Source: JAUIIK01 sp041390865
GTDB taxonomy: Bacteria; Chloroflexota; Chloroflexia; Thermomicrobiales; CFX8
Reading direction: 5' to 3'
Assembly: GCA_041390865.1 (NCBI GenBank)
Contig: JAWKPC010000005.1
Span: 1 to 64,000, forward strand
DNA length: 64,000 nucleotides
Below are positions 49,559 through 58,816 of this stretch, in pieces. The translations under genes and the position numbers were made by a program. The notes beneath the pieces were generated by a model, which was not told the origin of the DNA, did not search any database, and saw only the letters and a program-made list of their open reading frames with translations. The stretch's first letter is position 1, and each line of letters starts with the position of its first letter.

Positions 49559-51368
49559 GTGGACTTCCATACGACCATCGTCTTCGGAATCCTCTTCATA
49601 TCTGTCCTGCTCTTCATCACGGAATGGATTCCCGCCGATATCGTCGCCATCCTGGTGCTCGTGTCCGTCACCGCGCTCGACTTCGTCACGCCGGAAGAGG
49701 CACTCTCGGGCCTGAGCAGCAACGCCGTGGCCGCAATTATCGGGCTAACGATCATCGGTGCCGGGCTCGTACGAAGCGGCGCGATAATCTGGGCAGCGGA
49801 CAAACTCACCAGCCTGATTCAGGACAACGAGAAACGCTCGTGCTCGTCAGCACGCTCGGGCCAGGAATACTGTCCGGCGTGATCAACATCGTGGCTGCAG
49901 CTTCGGTCTTCATCCCGGCGATCATGCGTCTCTCGCGACGAATCGGCATGTCGCCCTCCAGACTGCTGATGCCATTGGCGGCAACGGCGCTCGCGGGGGC
50001 GAATCTCACGATCATTGGCGCGTCCCATAATCTGGTCGTCAACAGCCAGCTTCGCTCGGGGGGAATCGCCGGATTCCGGTTCTCGAGCTGGCTCCGGCCG
50101 GACTCATCTTTCTCATCTCCGTCACCCTCTACAGCCTGTTTCTCGGCCGCTTCCTGCTTCCGTCGCGCGAGCACGACGACGATGAGCCGAGCTATCTCTC
50201 CCAGGATGAGCTGGTCGAGGTTTATGGCATGACCGACCGCATCTGGGAAGTTCTCGTCCTTCCGGCGTCGAGGGTCGTCGGGCGGACGCTGCGGGACACC
50301 GGTCTGGGGGCCGGCTACGGCGTCAGCGTCATCGCAACCGTTCGGGCAGGCAGCACCAGTGCCGTCTCCCGGACCACGGCGCCAATCGAAGCCGGCGACA
50401 TCCTGCTGATTGGCGGACGGGGCGAGCGGGTCCGGCAGATCGCTGAACGGTCGAACCTCGAGTTGATCGGCACGCCCAGGTCGGTCAGCCGATTTCCGCT
50501 CAGCGAGGCGGAGCTAGTCGAGGTCATCGTCCCGCCCCGTTCCGATGTCGTCGGCCAGACCCTCCGCGAGCTCGACTTCAGGAACGAACACGATCTCACC
50601 GTCGTCGCTATCTGGCATGCCGGCAGGCCAATCCGCACCGATGTCGCCGAACACCGGCTTACGCCGGGGGATTCGTTACTGCTCTATGGTCGACGGAGCA
50701 GCACTCGCGCGTTCCAACCGCGCCCCGAACTCTTCTGGATGAATCCTCCCCCGGAAGAGGAAGCTCCCGAAGAGCTGCGGCATCTTGCCCCGGTATCGGC
50801 GCTGATCCTGCTCGGCGTCATCGTCGTGGCGTCGCTGGGCCTGATGAACGTGGGGGTCGCGGCATTGGCGGGCGCGGCGGCGACCATTCTCTTCGGCGTC
50901 CTCACGCCCCAGCAAGCATACGAGCGCGTCGGCTGGAGTACGGTGATACTGATCGCCGGTATGTTCCCGCTCGGCATCGCGCTACGAAACAGCGGAGGAG
51001 CGGACTTCATCTCGGAAAACCTGATCGACCTGCTCCAGCCATATGGAACCGTCGCGATCCTCGGCGGAGTCGCGCTCATGACGATGCTGCTGACCCAGCC
51101 CATCCACAACGCGGCCGTTGCCGTCATCATGACCCCGGTTGCGATCGATGTGGCGGCGCGGCTGGACTCGAATCCGCACGCGTTCGCGGCAGCCGTCATC
51201 ATCGCTGCATCCGCGAACTTTCTGCTGCCGGTTGGCCATCCGGCGCCATTGCTCGTTCAGGGACCGGGGCGATATGCCACTGCCGACTATTTGAAGTTCG
51301 GAATCGGCCTCTGCCTCGTCGCCATGCTGATCGTAATCCTCGTCGTCCCGGTTATCTGGCCGCTGTAG
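49559..51368 (+). pseudogene. SLC13/DASS-type anion transporter with RCK_C domains, two frameshifts
   Basis: About 604 residues. An N-terminal set of membrane helices (TIVFGILFISVLLFITEWIP, AVAAIIGLTIIGAGL) carries the family motif TIIGASHNLVVNS; two TrkA-C/RCK_C domains occupy the middle (VVGRTLRDTG, VVGQTLRELDF); helices return at the end with AVIIAASANFLLPVGHPAP. One base is lost near 49834-49837 and another near 50088-50092; repaired frames read NEKRTLVLVSTLGPGILSGV and GFRFFELAPAGLIFLISV. The GTG at 49559 has GGAGG about 10 nt upstream; ATG 49550 is an alternative. Likely imports sulfate or dicarboxylates with sodium. Confidence 0.87.
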
Positions 51369-51676
51369 ACAGTACGAGGGATTGGTGTCTCTCACGTTGA
51401 CACCATTCGACCACCGCCCCAACAAGGTTGCCCGGCAACAAACATCCTCGAACAGGCGGGTAGGGATGTCGAAGCGCGCGATGCGCCCTAGCGAGACTTC
51501 GGTGAGGCGTCTACCTCGGAAAGGAGGATCTACGCGATTCGCTCCTGGCCTGGCGATGCAAGCCGCGATGGACCTTCCCCATAAAACTCGGCACTTTAAC
51601 TGCCGAAATCGGTATGAAGGTCGTACGAAATCACGCCGAACGCTTCTTCAGCTGTTGGGATCGACTGGAGATGAAA
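51369..51676. other. Gap between convergent genes with no supported feature
   Basis: Between the SLC13-type gene and the MarC-like gene. It contains an AAAGGAGG at 51519-51526 not followed by a convincing gene, a TTGACA at 51403, and a small CGGCA/TGCCG hairpin near 51589. No strong terminator, RNA gene or coding remnant can be supported. Confidence 0.4.
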
Positions 51677-52228
51677 TCAGATGGACAGCACGCCCTGGCG
51701 GATGAGATCGACCCCGCCGATGACGGTGAGAGCGGCAAGGACGCGACGGATCCAGCCGAGTACGAGACTCTGCCGATCCCCGAAAAGCAGGACCCAGAGA
51801 TATCCCAGCGACAACGCAACTACGACGGCAAGGACGCCGGCGACGATCGCCGTACCTGTGCCATCCTCCAGGCGGATCGCGACGGCGACGGCCAGAGCTG
51901 CCGGCGAAGTCAGCCAGAGCACGACGGCCACAACAAGCCAGGTTCTCTCTTCGAGCGCGTAGCCCTGGCCGATCCGCAGGAAGGCCTGGAATGCGGCGAA
52001 TATGACCAGCACTCCTGCAGCGATGAGGAACGTCTCGTCCGAAAGGTCGAGCGCGTCGAGCAACGATTCTCCGATGAGAACCATGACCGATAAAATCGCC
52101 GCCGCGATGACCGCCACCACGCCGAGCGTCCGCGATTCGGTTCTGTCGGGACGCTCCTTCCGGTACCCGAGCCAGATCAGGGCGACGACGGCCGGATTCA
52201 TGAGCAAGAACATCGTCGCAATTGTCAT
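51677..52228 (-). CDS. MarC-like integral membrane protein
   Basis: 183 residues with about six hydrophobic segments. The opening TIATMFLLMNPAVVALIWLGYRK and following helices (VAVIAAAILSVMVLIGESLLDAL, FLIAAGVLVIFAAFQAF) resemble the MarC/NAAT family of multi-pass proteins, whose true function is mostly unknown. Its ATG overlaps the stop of the toroid gene (52225-52228, ATGA), which in turn overlaps the flavoprotein, so the three are translationally coupled. Confidence 0.7.
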   Translation of the reverse strand: MTIATMFLLMNPAVVALIWLGYRKERPDRTESRTLGVVAVIAAAILSVMVLIGESLLDALDLSDETFLIAAGVLVIFAAFQAFLRIGQGYALEERTWLVVAVVLWLTSPAALAVAVAIRLEDGTGTAIVAGVLAVVVALSLGYLWVLLFGDRQSLVLGWIRRVLAALTVIGGVDLIRQGVLSI

Positions 52229-53406
52229 CGGTCCGGCTCCCGCTTGACCCGCCCCTCGAGGGCGTCGGCAGTGTAGAGGAGGCCGGAAATCGCGTGCTGC
52301 TGGTCGTCCATGCGCGTCACGCCATGGATGAACCAGCCGCCGGCCTCGAGCGGCGGCTCGTTACTGTCCACCTGGCGCTGAACGAGCAGGTCCGCGCCGC
52401 AGCTCGACTGCTCGAGAATATCGTCCGAGATGTCGGCAAGCCGCTCGTCGGACTTCGAGAGCCGCCAGAGCGCCGCCATACCTTCGACCCAGGTTCCGAG
52501 CGCCGATGACCGCCGGCTATCGCCCCTCACCTGGAGATTCAGACCTTCGTCGGTCTTCTGAGCTTCGAACCGAATGAACAGGCCGAACCGGGCAGCGAGC
52601 CGCCGGGCATAGTCGGTGTGATGATCTTCCAGTCCCCATTCGGCCATCTCGGCCAGGCCATAGGCCGCCCAATGATCGTTCAATGGCGGAAAGGGCACGT
52701 CCTCTTCATCATCGCGCAGAAGCGTCACGAAATCGGCGGCGGCCCAGGCGGCGTCATCCCATCCCTCATCCGGGAACGCCTCGTGGAGCATCGCCAGGGC
52801 CCAGAGCGCTTCGCCGGGATAGTAGGCGGACGTCGATACCCGGTCCATCGTCTCGGTTTCGACGAACCACTTGGTGAAGAATCCGCCGTTCTCTTTCTGC
52901 TGGGAAACCATAAAGCGGCCGAGCGCCTTCATCACGTCGTCGTGGGTCGACTCGCCCGTGAGCAAGCGCCGTTCGGCAAGGGCGATCGTCATCAACGCCG
53001 CCGAACCGACCTTGACATTGGACCCGTTCGTCGGGCCGCCCCAGTCATCGTGATAGACCATATTATCGAGCAGCCATGCCGTGCCCTGCTCGGCGGCGGC
53101 GAATGCCTCGTCATCGTCGAGCTTTCCGGCGACCTGGTACAGCGACATCGTCACACCGGCATGACGGACGACGTTGTAAGCGCCGCTGAACTCGTCCACT
53201 TCGCGGTCATATTCGTAGACGTACGAACCGTCATCGTATTGATTGATGCTCAACCAGCGTGCGGCCAGGTCGGCGGTATCCCTGAACTGTTCAGGGCTGC
53301 CCTGCCCGCAGAGTTCGGCGGGCGCGACGACCACCCGGATCACCCCGAGCAGCGCGGCCCAGAGCAGGACAGGGATCGCGATGATGCGAAGAGCGGGGTG
53401 ACTCAA
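52225..53406 (-). CDS. Alpha/alpha-toroid protein with N-terminal membrane anchor
   Basis: 393 residues. An N-terminal hydrophobic segment (IIAIPVLLWAALLGVIRVVV) looks like an uncleaved signal or anchor. The rest has repeated helical pairs with motifs such as AARWLSINQYDDGSYVYEYD, GTAWLLDNMVYHD, RFMVSQQKENGGFFTKW and YYPGEALWALAMLHEA, like alpha/alpha-toroid folds of terpene cyclase, glycosidase and AGE-type proteins. I cannot assign a reaction. It overlaps the TcuA-like flavoprotein upstream and the MarC-like protein downstream by 4 nt each, implying a joint role at the membrane. Confidence 0.75.
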   Translation of the reverse strand: MSHPALRIIAIPVLLWAALLGVIRVVVAPAELCGQGSPEQFRDTADLAARWLSINQYDDGSYVYEYDREVDEFSGAYNVVRHAGVTMSLYQVAGKLDDDEAFAAAEQGTAWLLDNMVYHDDWGGPTNGSNVKVGSAALMTIALAERRLLTGESTHDDVMKALGRFMVSQQKENGGFFTKWFVETETMDRVSTSAYYPGEALWALAMLHEAFPDEGWDDAAWAAADFVTLLRDDEEDVPFPPLNDHWAAYGLAEMAEWGLEDHHTDYARRLAARFGLFIRFEAQKTDEGLNLQVRGDSRRSSALGTWVEGMAALWRLSKSDERLADISDDILEQSSCGADLLVQRQVDSNEPPLEAGGWFIHGVTRMDDQQHAISGLLYTADALEGRVKREPDR

Positions 53407-54893
53407 GCAGTCGAGGCCTTCCCGGCGGAATCGCCGGCCAGCCGCCCGAAAACCGCGCCGAACGTCAGGCCGGTCCCGCCGGGATAATTGAAGTAGAAGA
53501 GCCCGCCGACGAGCTCGCCAGCGGCATACAGGCCGGGGATCGGCTCGAGTTCCTCGTCGAGCACCTGACCTTCGGTGTTGATCCGTACTCCGCCAAATGT
53601 GAAGGTGATCCCGCAGGTCACGGCGTAGGCCTCGTATGGCGGCTCATCAAGGCGGTTTGCCCAATTGCGCCGCGGGACCGGCAATCCATCCGCCGATCTG
53701 CCGTCCTTGACCGTCGGATCGAACGGGACATCGGTCCGAACGGCGTCGTTATAGGCGTGGACCGTTTCGAGAAACTTCTCGCCATCGACGTCTTCGAGCT
53801 GTTCGGCCAACTCCTCGAGCGTGTCCGCCCGAACTCTCGTCACCTCTCGAATACGGTACTCATCGCGAAGGAGATGGGTCACTTTACTGTCAAACACCTG
53901 CCAGGCGAACTGGCCCGGCTGTTCAAGAACTCTCCGGCCGTATTCGGCGTAGGTGTAATTGCGGAAATCCGCGCCTTCGTCGACGAACCGCTCTCCACGC
54001 GCATTGACCATGATTCCGAACGGATAGCTGTGCTTCTGGAACCCGTCGCCGACGCTCAAATCCCCGAAGTCGGGGGCATTGCGATCCCAACCGACGGCAT
54101 GACAGCCGGACCAGTTGCCCCAGGGCACGGCGCCGGCGTCCATCGCCATCCGGATACCGTCGCCGGTGTTCTGCTTCGAGCCGCGCACCTTCGCCAATTC
54201 CCAGCCGGGACCGAGATAGCGGGTCCGCCATTCGGTATTGGCCTCGAATCCGCCGCAAGCCATGACCACCGCTCCGGCGCGAATCGCGTACTCCTTGTGG
54301 TTCCGCCGGACAACGACGCCCTGCACAACGCCTTCGTCCGTGATCAGCCGAACAGCCCGGGCACCGTACTCGATCGGGATCCCGCTCTTGTCGCATGCCG
54401 CTGTCAGCAATTCGATCAGGCCCGGCCCGCCGCCCGACACGAGCAGGGTGATCCCGCCCCAGAATCGAAACCGGCCGTCGACCTGGAATGCCTGATGGCT
54501 GTACGCCGGGACGAATCGCAGGCCGTGATTGTCGTGCAGCCACTGCCAGGTCTCCAGCGACCGGGTAACCATGATCGGCGTCAGATCAGGATCGGACCGG
54601 AATTGACAGATGCGATCCATATCCTCATAGAACTTCTCGGCGGTATAGGAACCGAAGTCGGTGTTGCGCTTCTCTTCTTCATTCAGGTCAGGGACCAGTT
54701 TGAGCAGATCATCGAGACCGTCGTATCGCGTCCGGATCGCGCCGGCTGTGTAGCGGCTGTTTCCGCCCCGTTCCTCATACGGCGCACGTTCGAGAACGAG
54801 AACGCTCGCGCCCTGCTCCCTCGCCGCCAGCGCGGCACAGAGCGCGGCGTTGCCCGCCCCAACAACGACGACGTCAGCGTATTCATGGTCCAC
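53403..54893 (-). CDS. FAD-dependent dehydrogenase, TcuA/fumarate-reductase-like
   Basis: 496 residues. N-terminal FAD-binding Rossmann motif VVVVGAGNAALCAALAA, then ERGGNSRYTAGAIRT, VMACGGFEANTEWR, and the C-terminal TFTFGGVRINTEGQVL and GLYAAGELVGGLFYFNYPGGTGLTFGAVFGRLAG. It fits the tricarballylate dehydrogenase TcuA / flavocytochrome c flavoprotein family, which oxidise or reduce carbon-carbon bonds beside carboxylates. The start is GTG 54893, with GGAGAA about 9 nt upstream. TcuB (iron-sulfur and heme partner) is absent; instead the toroid and MarC-like genes are coupled downstream. Substrate uncertain. Confidence 0.88.
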   Translation of the reverse strand: MDHEYADVVVVGAGNAALCAALAAREQGASVLVLERAPYEERGGNSRYTAGAIRTRYDGLDDLLKLVPDLNEEEKRNTDFGSYTAEKFYEDMDRICQFRSDPDLTPIMVTRSLETWQWLHDNHGLRFVPAYSHQAFQVDGRFRFWGGITLLVSGGGPGLIELLTAACDKSGIPIEYGARAVRLITDEGVVQGVVVRRNHKEYAIRAGAVVMACGGFEANTEWRTRYLGPGWELAKVRGSKQNTGDGIRMAMDAGAVPWGNWSGCHAVGWDRNAPDFGDLSVGDGFQKHSYPFGIMVNARGERFVDEGADFRNYTYAEYGRRVLEQPGQFAWQVFDSKVTHLLRDEYRIREVTRVRADTLEELAEQLEDVDGEKFLETVHAYNDAVRTDVPFDPTVKDGRSADGLPVPRRNWANRLDEPPYEAYAVTCGITFTFGGVRINTEGQVLDEELEPIPGLYAAGELVGGLFYFNYPGGTGLTFGAVFGRLAGDSAGKASTA

Positions 54894-55015
54894 GACGTAG
54901 ATTCTCCAGTCCAGGCAGCGGGCGTGCTAAACCTGCTACAAGTGTCAGCGACGTTCCGACAGCCCAAGTATGACGATTCCGGCCACGTCGCGCCTTCGCC
55001 GGCCGATCGACCAGA

Positions 55016-56140
55016 TCAGGATTCGAGCGGCAGATCAACCCAGCGGCGCTCGCGATAGGAACGCTCGACGGCGTTGATCGCTTCCTGAACCCAGGCGCCA
55101 TCCTCGAAGTTGCCCTGATTGCGGTCGCCGCCTTCGAGGATCTCATCAATGAAGTCGTTGATCAGATTGGCGTAGAAGAGCGACCTCCAGGACTCGCGAG
55201 GATGCCCGCCGGCCGGATAGAACTCCTCTGGAATCTCCAGTTCCTTGAACTCGACATCGTCCGGCGTGGCGATCTTGATCGTCTCGGCAACGCCGAATTC
55301 CTCGACGAGACGGCAGATAATCGCGCCCTTGTCGCCGTAGATTCGAGCCTCGATGCCTGGATAGTTTCCGATCGTGACGTAGCTCGTCTGAATCGACCCG
55401 ATTGCGCCGTTGGCATACTCGGTCAGATAGACCGTGCCATCGTCGATATTCATGCGCATCATCTGATTCCCGGCATCACGCACCCGGCGTTCCGGCACGA
55501 AATTCCGCATGGTTCCAACGACGCGGGCGTAATCGGCCCCGACCCACCAGTGTCCGATGTCGATAACTGGAGCACCGTAGCCTTCCAGCGACGAGACCTG
55601 GATCTCCGACTGGTCGGCGTCGAGATCGACCTGGCGCAGAGGTGTCTCGGGATCGATCCATTGCGAGTTCTGCTCGTAGCCGTTAAAGAAGTACGGTTGT
55701 CCGACGAATCCATCCTGGATCATCGACCACGCGTACCGGACTCCCGGGCTGTATCGAAACGTGAATCCGAGCTTTGTCTTGAGCCCTTTACTGCGGGCGA
55801 GTTCGGCGGCCCGGCGGGTCTCGCGGTAGTCGAATGCGACCGGCTTCTCGCAGAGGACGTGTTTGCCACTTTCCAGCGCCGTCCAGGATAACTCGAAGTG
55901 CGTCGACGACGGCGTGCAGACATCCACGACGTCGACATCGCTGCGCGAGACAGTCGCTTGCCAGTCGTCGCTGGCTTCCTCGACCTCGAACTTGTCGGCA
56001 AACTCCTGCGCCCGTTCGAGCACCGGATCACAGATCGCGACGACCTCACAACGTGGATCACGAAGCCAACCGGGAATATGCGCCGAATCGGCCCAGGCTC
56101 CCGCACCCAACACCGCTACTCTCAGTTTGTTTCCAGCCAC
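55016..56140 (-). CDS. Gfo/Idh/MocA family oxidoreductase
   Basis: About 374 residues. Rossmann fold VAVLGAGAWADSAHIPGW, the motif CEKPVAFDY with the catalytic lysine, and the C-terminal domain with VIDIGHWWVGA. Acts on an unknown sugar or polyol with NAD(P). The start is GTG 56140, with AAGGA about 9-10 nt upstream; an upstream ATG at 56161 has no ribosome site. It lies between a GNAT gene and the TcuA-like gene on the same strand (gaps of 175 and 122 nt). It is not a close copy of the other Gfo/Idh gene at 12624. Confidence 0.9.
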   Translation of the reverse strand: MAGNKLRVAVLGAGAWADSAHIPGWLRDPRCEVVAICDPVLERAQEFADKFEVEEASDDWQATVSRSDVDVVDVCTPSSTHFELSWTALESGKHVLCEKPVAFDYRETRRAAELARSKGLKTKLGFTFRYSPGVRYAWSMIQDGFVGQPYFFNGYEQNSQWIDPETPLRQVDLDADQSEIQVSSLEGYGAPVIDIGHWWVGADYARVVGTMRNFVPERRVRDAGNQMMRMNIDDGTVYLTEYANGAIGSIQTSYVTIGNYPGIEARIYGDKGAIICRLVEEFGVAETIKIATPDDVEFKELEIPEEFYPAGGHPRESWRSLFYANLINDFIDEILEGGDRNQGNFEDGAWVQEAINAVERSYRERRWVDLPLES

Positions 56141-56315
56141 GAATAACCGTCCTTCTCTCAATCCCGGACCGTGCTCACGAGACTAGCACGAAGCAGCCCG
56201 GGACGAGAGAATAATGGGATAGCCAGCAGGTGATCCGTTCAATTCTAGGCAGCACCCGGCCTGCCGGTCTCCTCCAGCACCGATGGAAAGCGAATGTCCC
56301 GCGGCGCAGTCCGGG

Positions 56316-57233
56316 CTAAAAAGTAATCGTGTCAGCCGGGATGTAGAGATCGGTGTCGAAGAAGTGGTCGTTCATGTTCGAGCAGAAGGTTGCCTGATAA
56401 AAGATCCGGAAGCCTGCATCGAACAGTGCCGGAAGCGCGGGATGCGGGCCCGGAATATCGATCGTCAGCCGCGGGGCCATCGTACTGACCTGGCGAATCA
56501 GCGCGAAGAGCGCGGGGACGGCATCGGGAGACTCTCGCACGCCAAACGGCCCGATCATCGCCGTTTCGGGATGCCATGTTGCATCGGCGCTCTCGTACAG
56601 CTTCTGGACGTATCCGTATCCGACCGGCGATTCGCCTCGAAGGATCCAGTACGGAAGCGCGCTGTACTCATCGAGCCAGTACTGCTGATCTTCGCTCCGC
56701 CGCCCCCGGCCGGCGATTGCCCGGTCCCATTCGACGAGCGCGGGATCATCCGGGTCCGCAGGTTCGACGGAATACCCGTCAGCGCAGGAGAAAGATAGAT
56801 CCTGGCTGCGTGCTTCGATCATGAACAACGGCCATCGCGGCAGCATCCCGTTGCGGGCATAGATCGCTAGCGCCCGGTGGACATGCGAGCTGACCACGCA
56901 GTGGACCGACGCCGGAACGTCGAACAACGCGTCCAGGAGCCGCTGGCCGATCCGCCGACCCTCGGCCTGGGAGCCGGGACGTACGTAAAACGTGGCCAGG
57001 AACGCGATGTTTTCGCGCTCGAAGACCGCGCCGAAGCCTTCGATCCGGCCATCGACCTCGGCGACGAGGAAGCGGCCGTGCCGGCACTCGTGGCGGAATT
57101 TCGCCGGAACCAGCCCGGCTTCCGTGTCGCCGACATTGCCGATCGCCAGTCCTGCTGCTGCCGATGCTTCGTTCTGGACTTCGTAGGCAGTTTCCAGATC
57201 AGCTTCGGTCGCCCGTCGAATCAAGACATCCAA
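56316..57233 (-). CDS. Tandem GNAT-domain acetyltransferase
   Basis: 305 residues made of two GNAT-like halves. The N-terminal half is complete: IRRATEADLETAYEVQ, GRFLVAEVDGRIEGFGAVF, IAFLATFYVRPGSQAEGRRIGQRLLDAL (acetyl-CoA loop) and ALAIYARNGM. The second half (PVGYGYVQKLYES to PALFDAGFRIFY) lacks a clear Q/RxxGxG/A loop and may only bind substrate. The family transfers acetyl groups to amines; target unknown. ATG 57233. It diverges from GrpB, 79 nt away. Confidence 0.87.
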   Translation of the reverse strand: MDVLIRRATEADLETAYEVQNEASAAAGLAIGNVGDTEAGLVPAKFRHECRHGRFLVAEVDGRIEGFGAVFERENIAFLATFYVRPGSQAEGRRIGQRLLDALFDVPASVHCVVSSHVHRALAIYARNGMLPRWPLFMIEARSQDLSFSCADGYSVEPADPDDPALVEWDRAIAGRGRRSEDQQYWLDEYSALPYWILRGESPVGYGYVQKLYESADATWHPETAMIGPFGVRESPDAVPALFALIRQVSTMAPRLTIDIPGPHPALPALFDAGFRIFYQATFCSNMNDHFFDTDLYIPADTITF

Positions 57234-57312
57234 AATCGTGCCATCCTCGTTTTCAAGTAGGCTTCACCGTGAACGCCCGCGACGATACCGGCTGATCTCC
57301 AGGAATACAAGC

Positions 57313-57852
57313 ATGACCGCTCGCACTGGTATCCAGATCACACCATATGACCCGGACTGGCCGGACCAGTTCCGCCAGGAACGCGACCGAATCGAGGCGG
57401 TCCTGCACGATGGCCTCAGGCAGATCGAGCACATCGGAAGTACATCAGTGCCAGGTCTGGACGCCAAGCCGATTATCGATATCCAGGCGGAGATGACTGC
57501 GCTGAAATCACCTGGCCACTATGCGCGGCCCCTCGCCCCGCTCGGATACAGGTTGATCGATTCGGGGGAGAACGACATTCGGGTGGCGATGCACAAGCGC
57601 GAGGGCGTTCACGCAAATCTTCACATCGTGGGAACGGGAAGCTGGGTAGGGAATCGGACGATCCTGCTCCGTGATGCCCTTCGGTCGGATCGAGCCCTGG
57701 CTCGGCAGTATGCTGCATTGAAGTACGCGCTCGCTCGGGACCATAACGAATTGCATGAATACACGATGTCCAAATCGGAATTCATCGAAGCAGCCGTCCG
57801 GAGCCATTGCGCCGCAACTGGCATTCCCTACAGTCCCGGAAATCGCCGATGA
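57313..57852 (+). CDS. GrpB family (UPF0157) nucleotidyltransferase-fold protein
   Basis: 179 residues: ITPYDPDWPDQFRQERDRI, IEHIGSTSVPGLDAKPIIDIQ (the GrpB/nucleotidyltransferase signature), MHKREGVHANLHIVG and ARDHNELHEYTMSKSEFI near the end. Related to nucleotidyltransferases of the pol-beta type but of unknown function. ATG 57313 has AGGA upstream. The downstream esterase gene starts within its stop (ATGA at 57849-57852). Confidence 0.92.
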   Translation: MTARTGIQITPYDPDWPDQFRQERDRIEAVLHDGLRQIEHIGSTSVPGLDAKPIIDIQAEMTALKSPGHYARPLAPLGYRLIDSGENDIRVAMHKREGVHANLHIVGTGSWVGNRTILLRDALRSDRALARQYAALKYALARDHNELHEYTMSKSEFIEAAVRSHCAATGIPYSPGNRR

Positions 57853-58816
57853 TCTCAACCCGAAGGATTCTCGCGCTGCTCACCATCGCGGCGCTCCTGG
57901 CAAGTTGCAGTGCCGACGACATCCAGTTCGGCGATGAGGAGCCGTCGCCAACCGCCACGGCCGCGCCGGTCCAGTCTCTCGACGTCGACGGCGATCGGCG
58001 GACATATCAGCAATTCATCCCGGAGGGCCCGGCTCCCGGGGATGGTTGGCCTCGTGATTGTCGTCCACGGTCTCGGCTCGAATGCCGACGAGTGCGATCG
58101 CTGACCGGTTTCGATGAACTTGCGGCTGAGGAGGGATTTATAGCCGTCTATCCTGACGGCCTGGCCTGCGCCTGGCCTGATGCCGGGATCGGCAGCGCCT
58201 TCACGGACACCGACATCGCCTCGCTCAATCTGATTTCATGGACGACCTGATCGATGAGTTCGACGACGAATATGGCGTGAATGCCGATCGCGTCTACATG
58301 ACCGGCCTTTCGAACGGTGGGATGTTCGCTCATGCCGCATGCAACATGAGTGACCGGATCGCCGCCATCGGACTCGTCGCGTCCGCCAGCATCAGCCAGA
58401 GCTTTGGATAGTTGCGATCCAGAGAGCCGGTGAGCTACCTCGCGCTCCACGGCACCAGCGATACCGTCGTTCTCTACCGGGGTGGCGCGAAATTGTTCCG
58501 GGGTTCGAGGACCTTGCCCGCAGTCGGCGCATGAGGCCGCCCGATTCTGGGCCGACGTGAACGGATGTGCAGACGATGCCGATCGCGAAGAACTAGCCGA
58601 CGTGGTTTCCGGGGATATGTCGTTCGCGTACCGCGAAACCTGGGAACCGTGCGAGAGCGGTCGTCCAGTTCAGCTGATCACTCCCTGACGGCGCCGGGCA
58701 CACATGGCGGCCCGGCCATCCGCCTCCGGGCCAGCAGCTTGGCGGCACGAACCTCGGATATTGACGCGACGAAGCTGATCTGGGAGTTCTTCGAAGCGAA
58801 TCCGAAGCCTGACTAG
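57849..58816 (+). pseudogene. Decayed PHB-depolymerase-like lipoprotein esterase
   Basis: Pieces in different frames rebuild a secreted esterase of the LpqC/PHB-depolymerase family: lipoprotein signal ILALLTIAALLASCSADD, YQQFIPEGPAPGDGW, VIVVHGLGSNADE, FDELAAEEGFIAVYPDG, DRVYMTGLSNGGMFAHAA (nucleophile Ser in GLSNGG), YLALHGTSDTVVLYRGG, FWADVNGCADDA, WEPCESGRPVQLI and IDATKLIWEFFEANPKPD. At least six frame changes and an in-frame stop (58409) mean it is not expressed as one protein here. The stop at 58814-58816 shares CTAG with the stop of the convergent reductase gene. Confidence 0.8.

Noticed and set aside
53757..55058. Plus-strand open frame of 433 codons opposite the TcuA-like gene
   Set aside because: Antisense to an intact flavoprotein with full FAD motifs and coupled neighbours.
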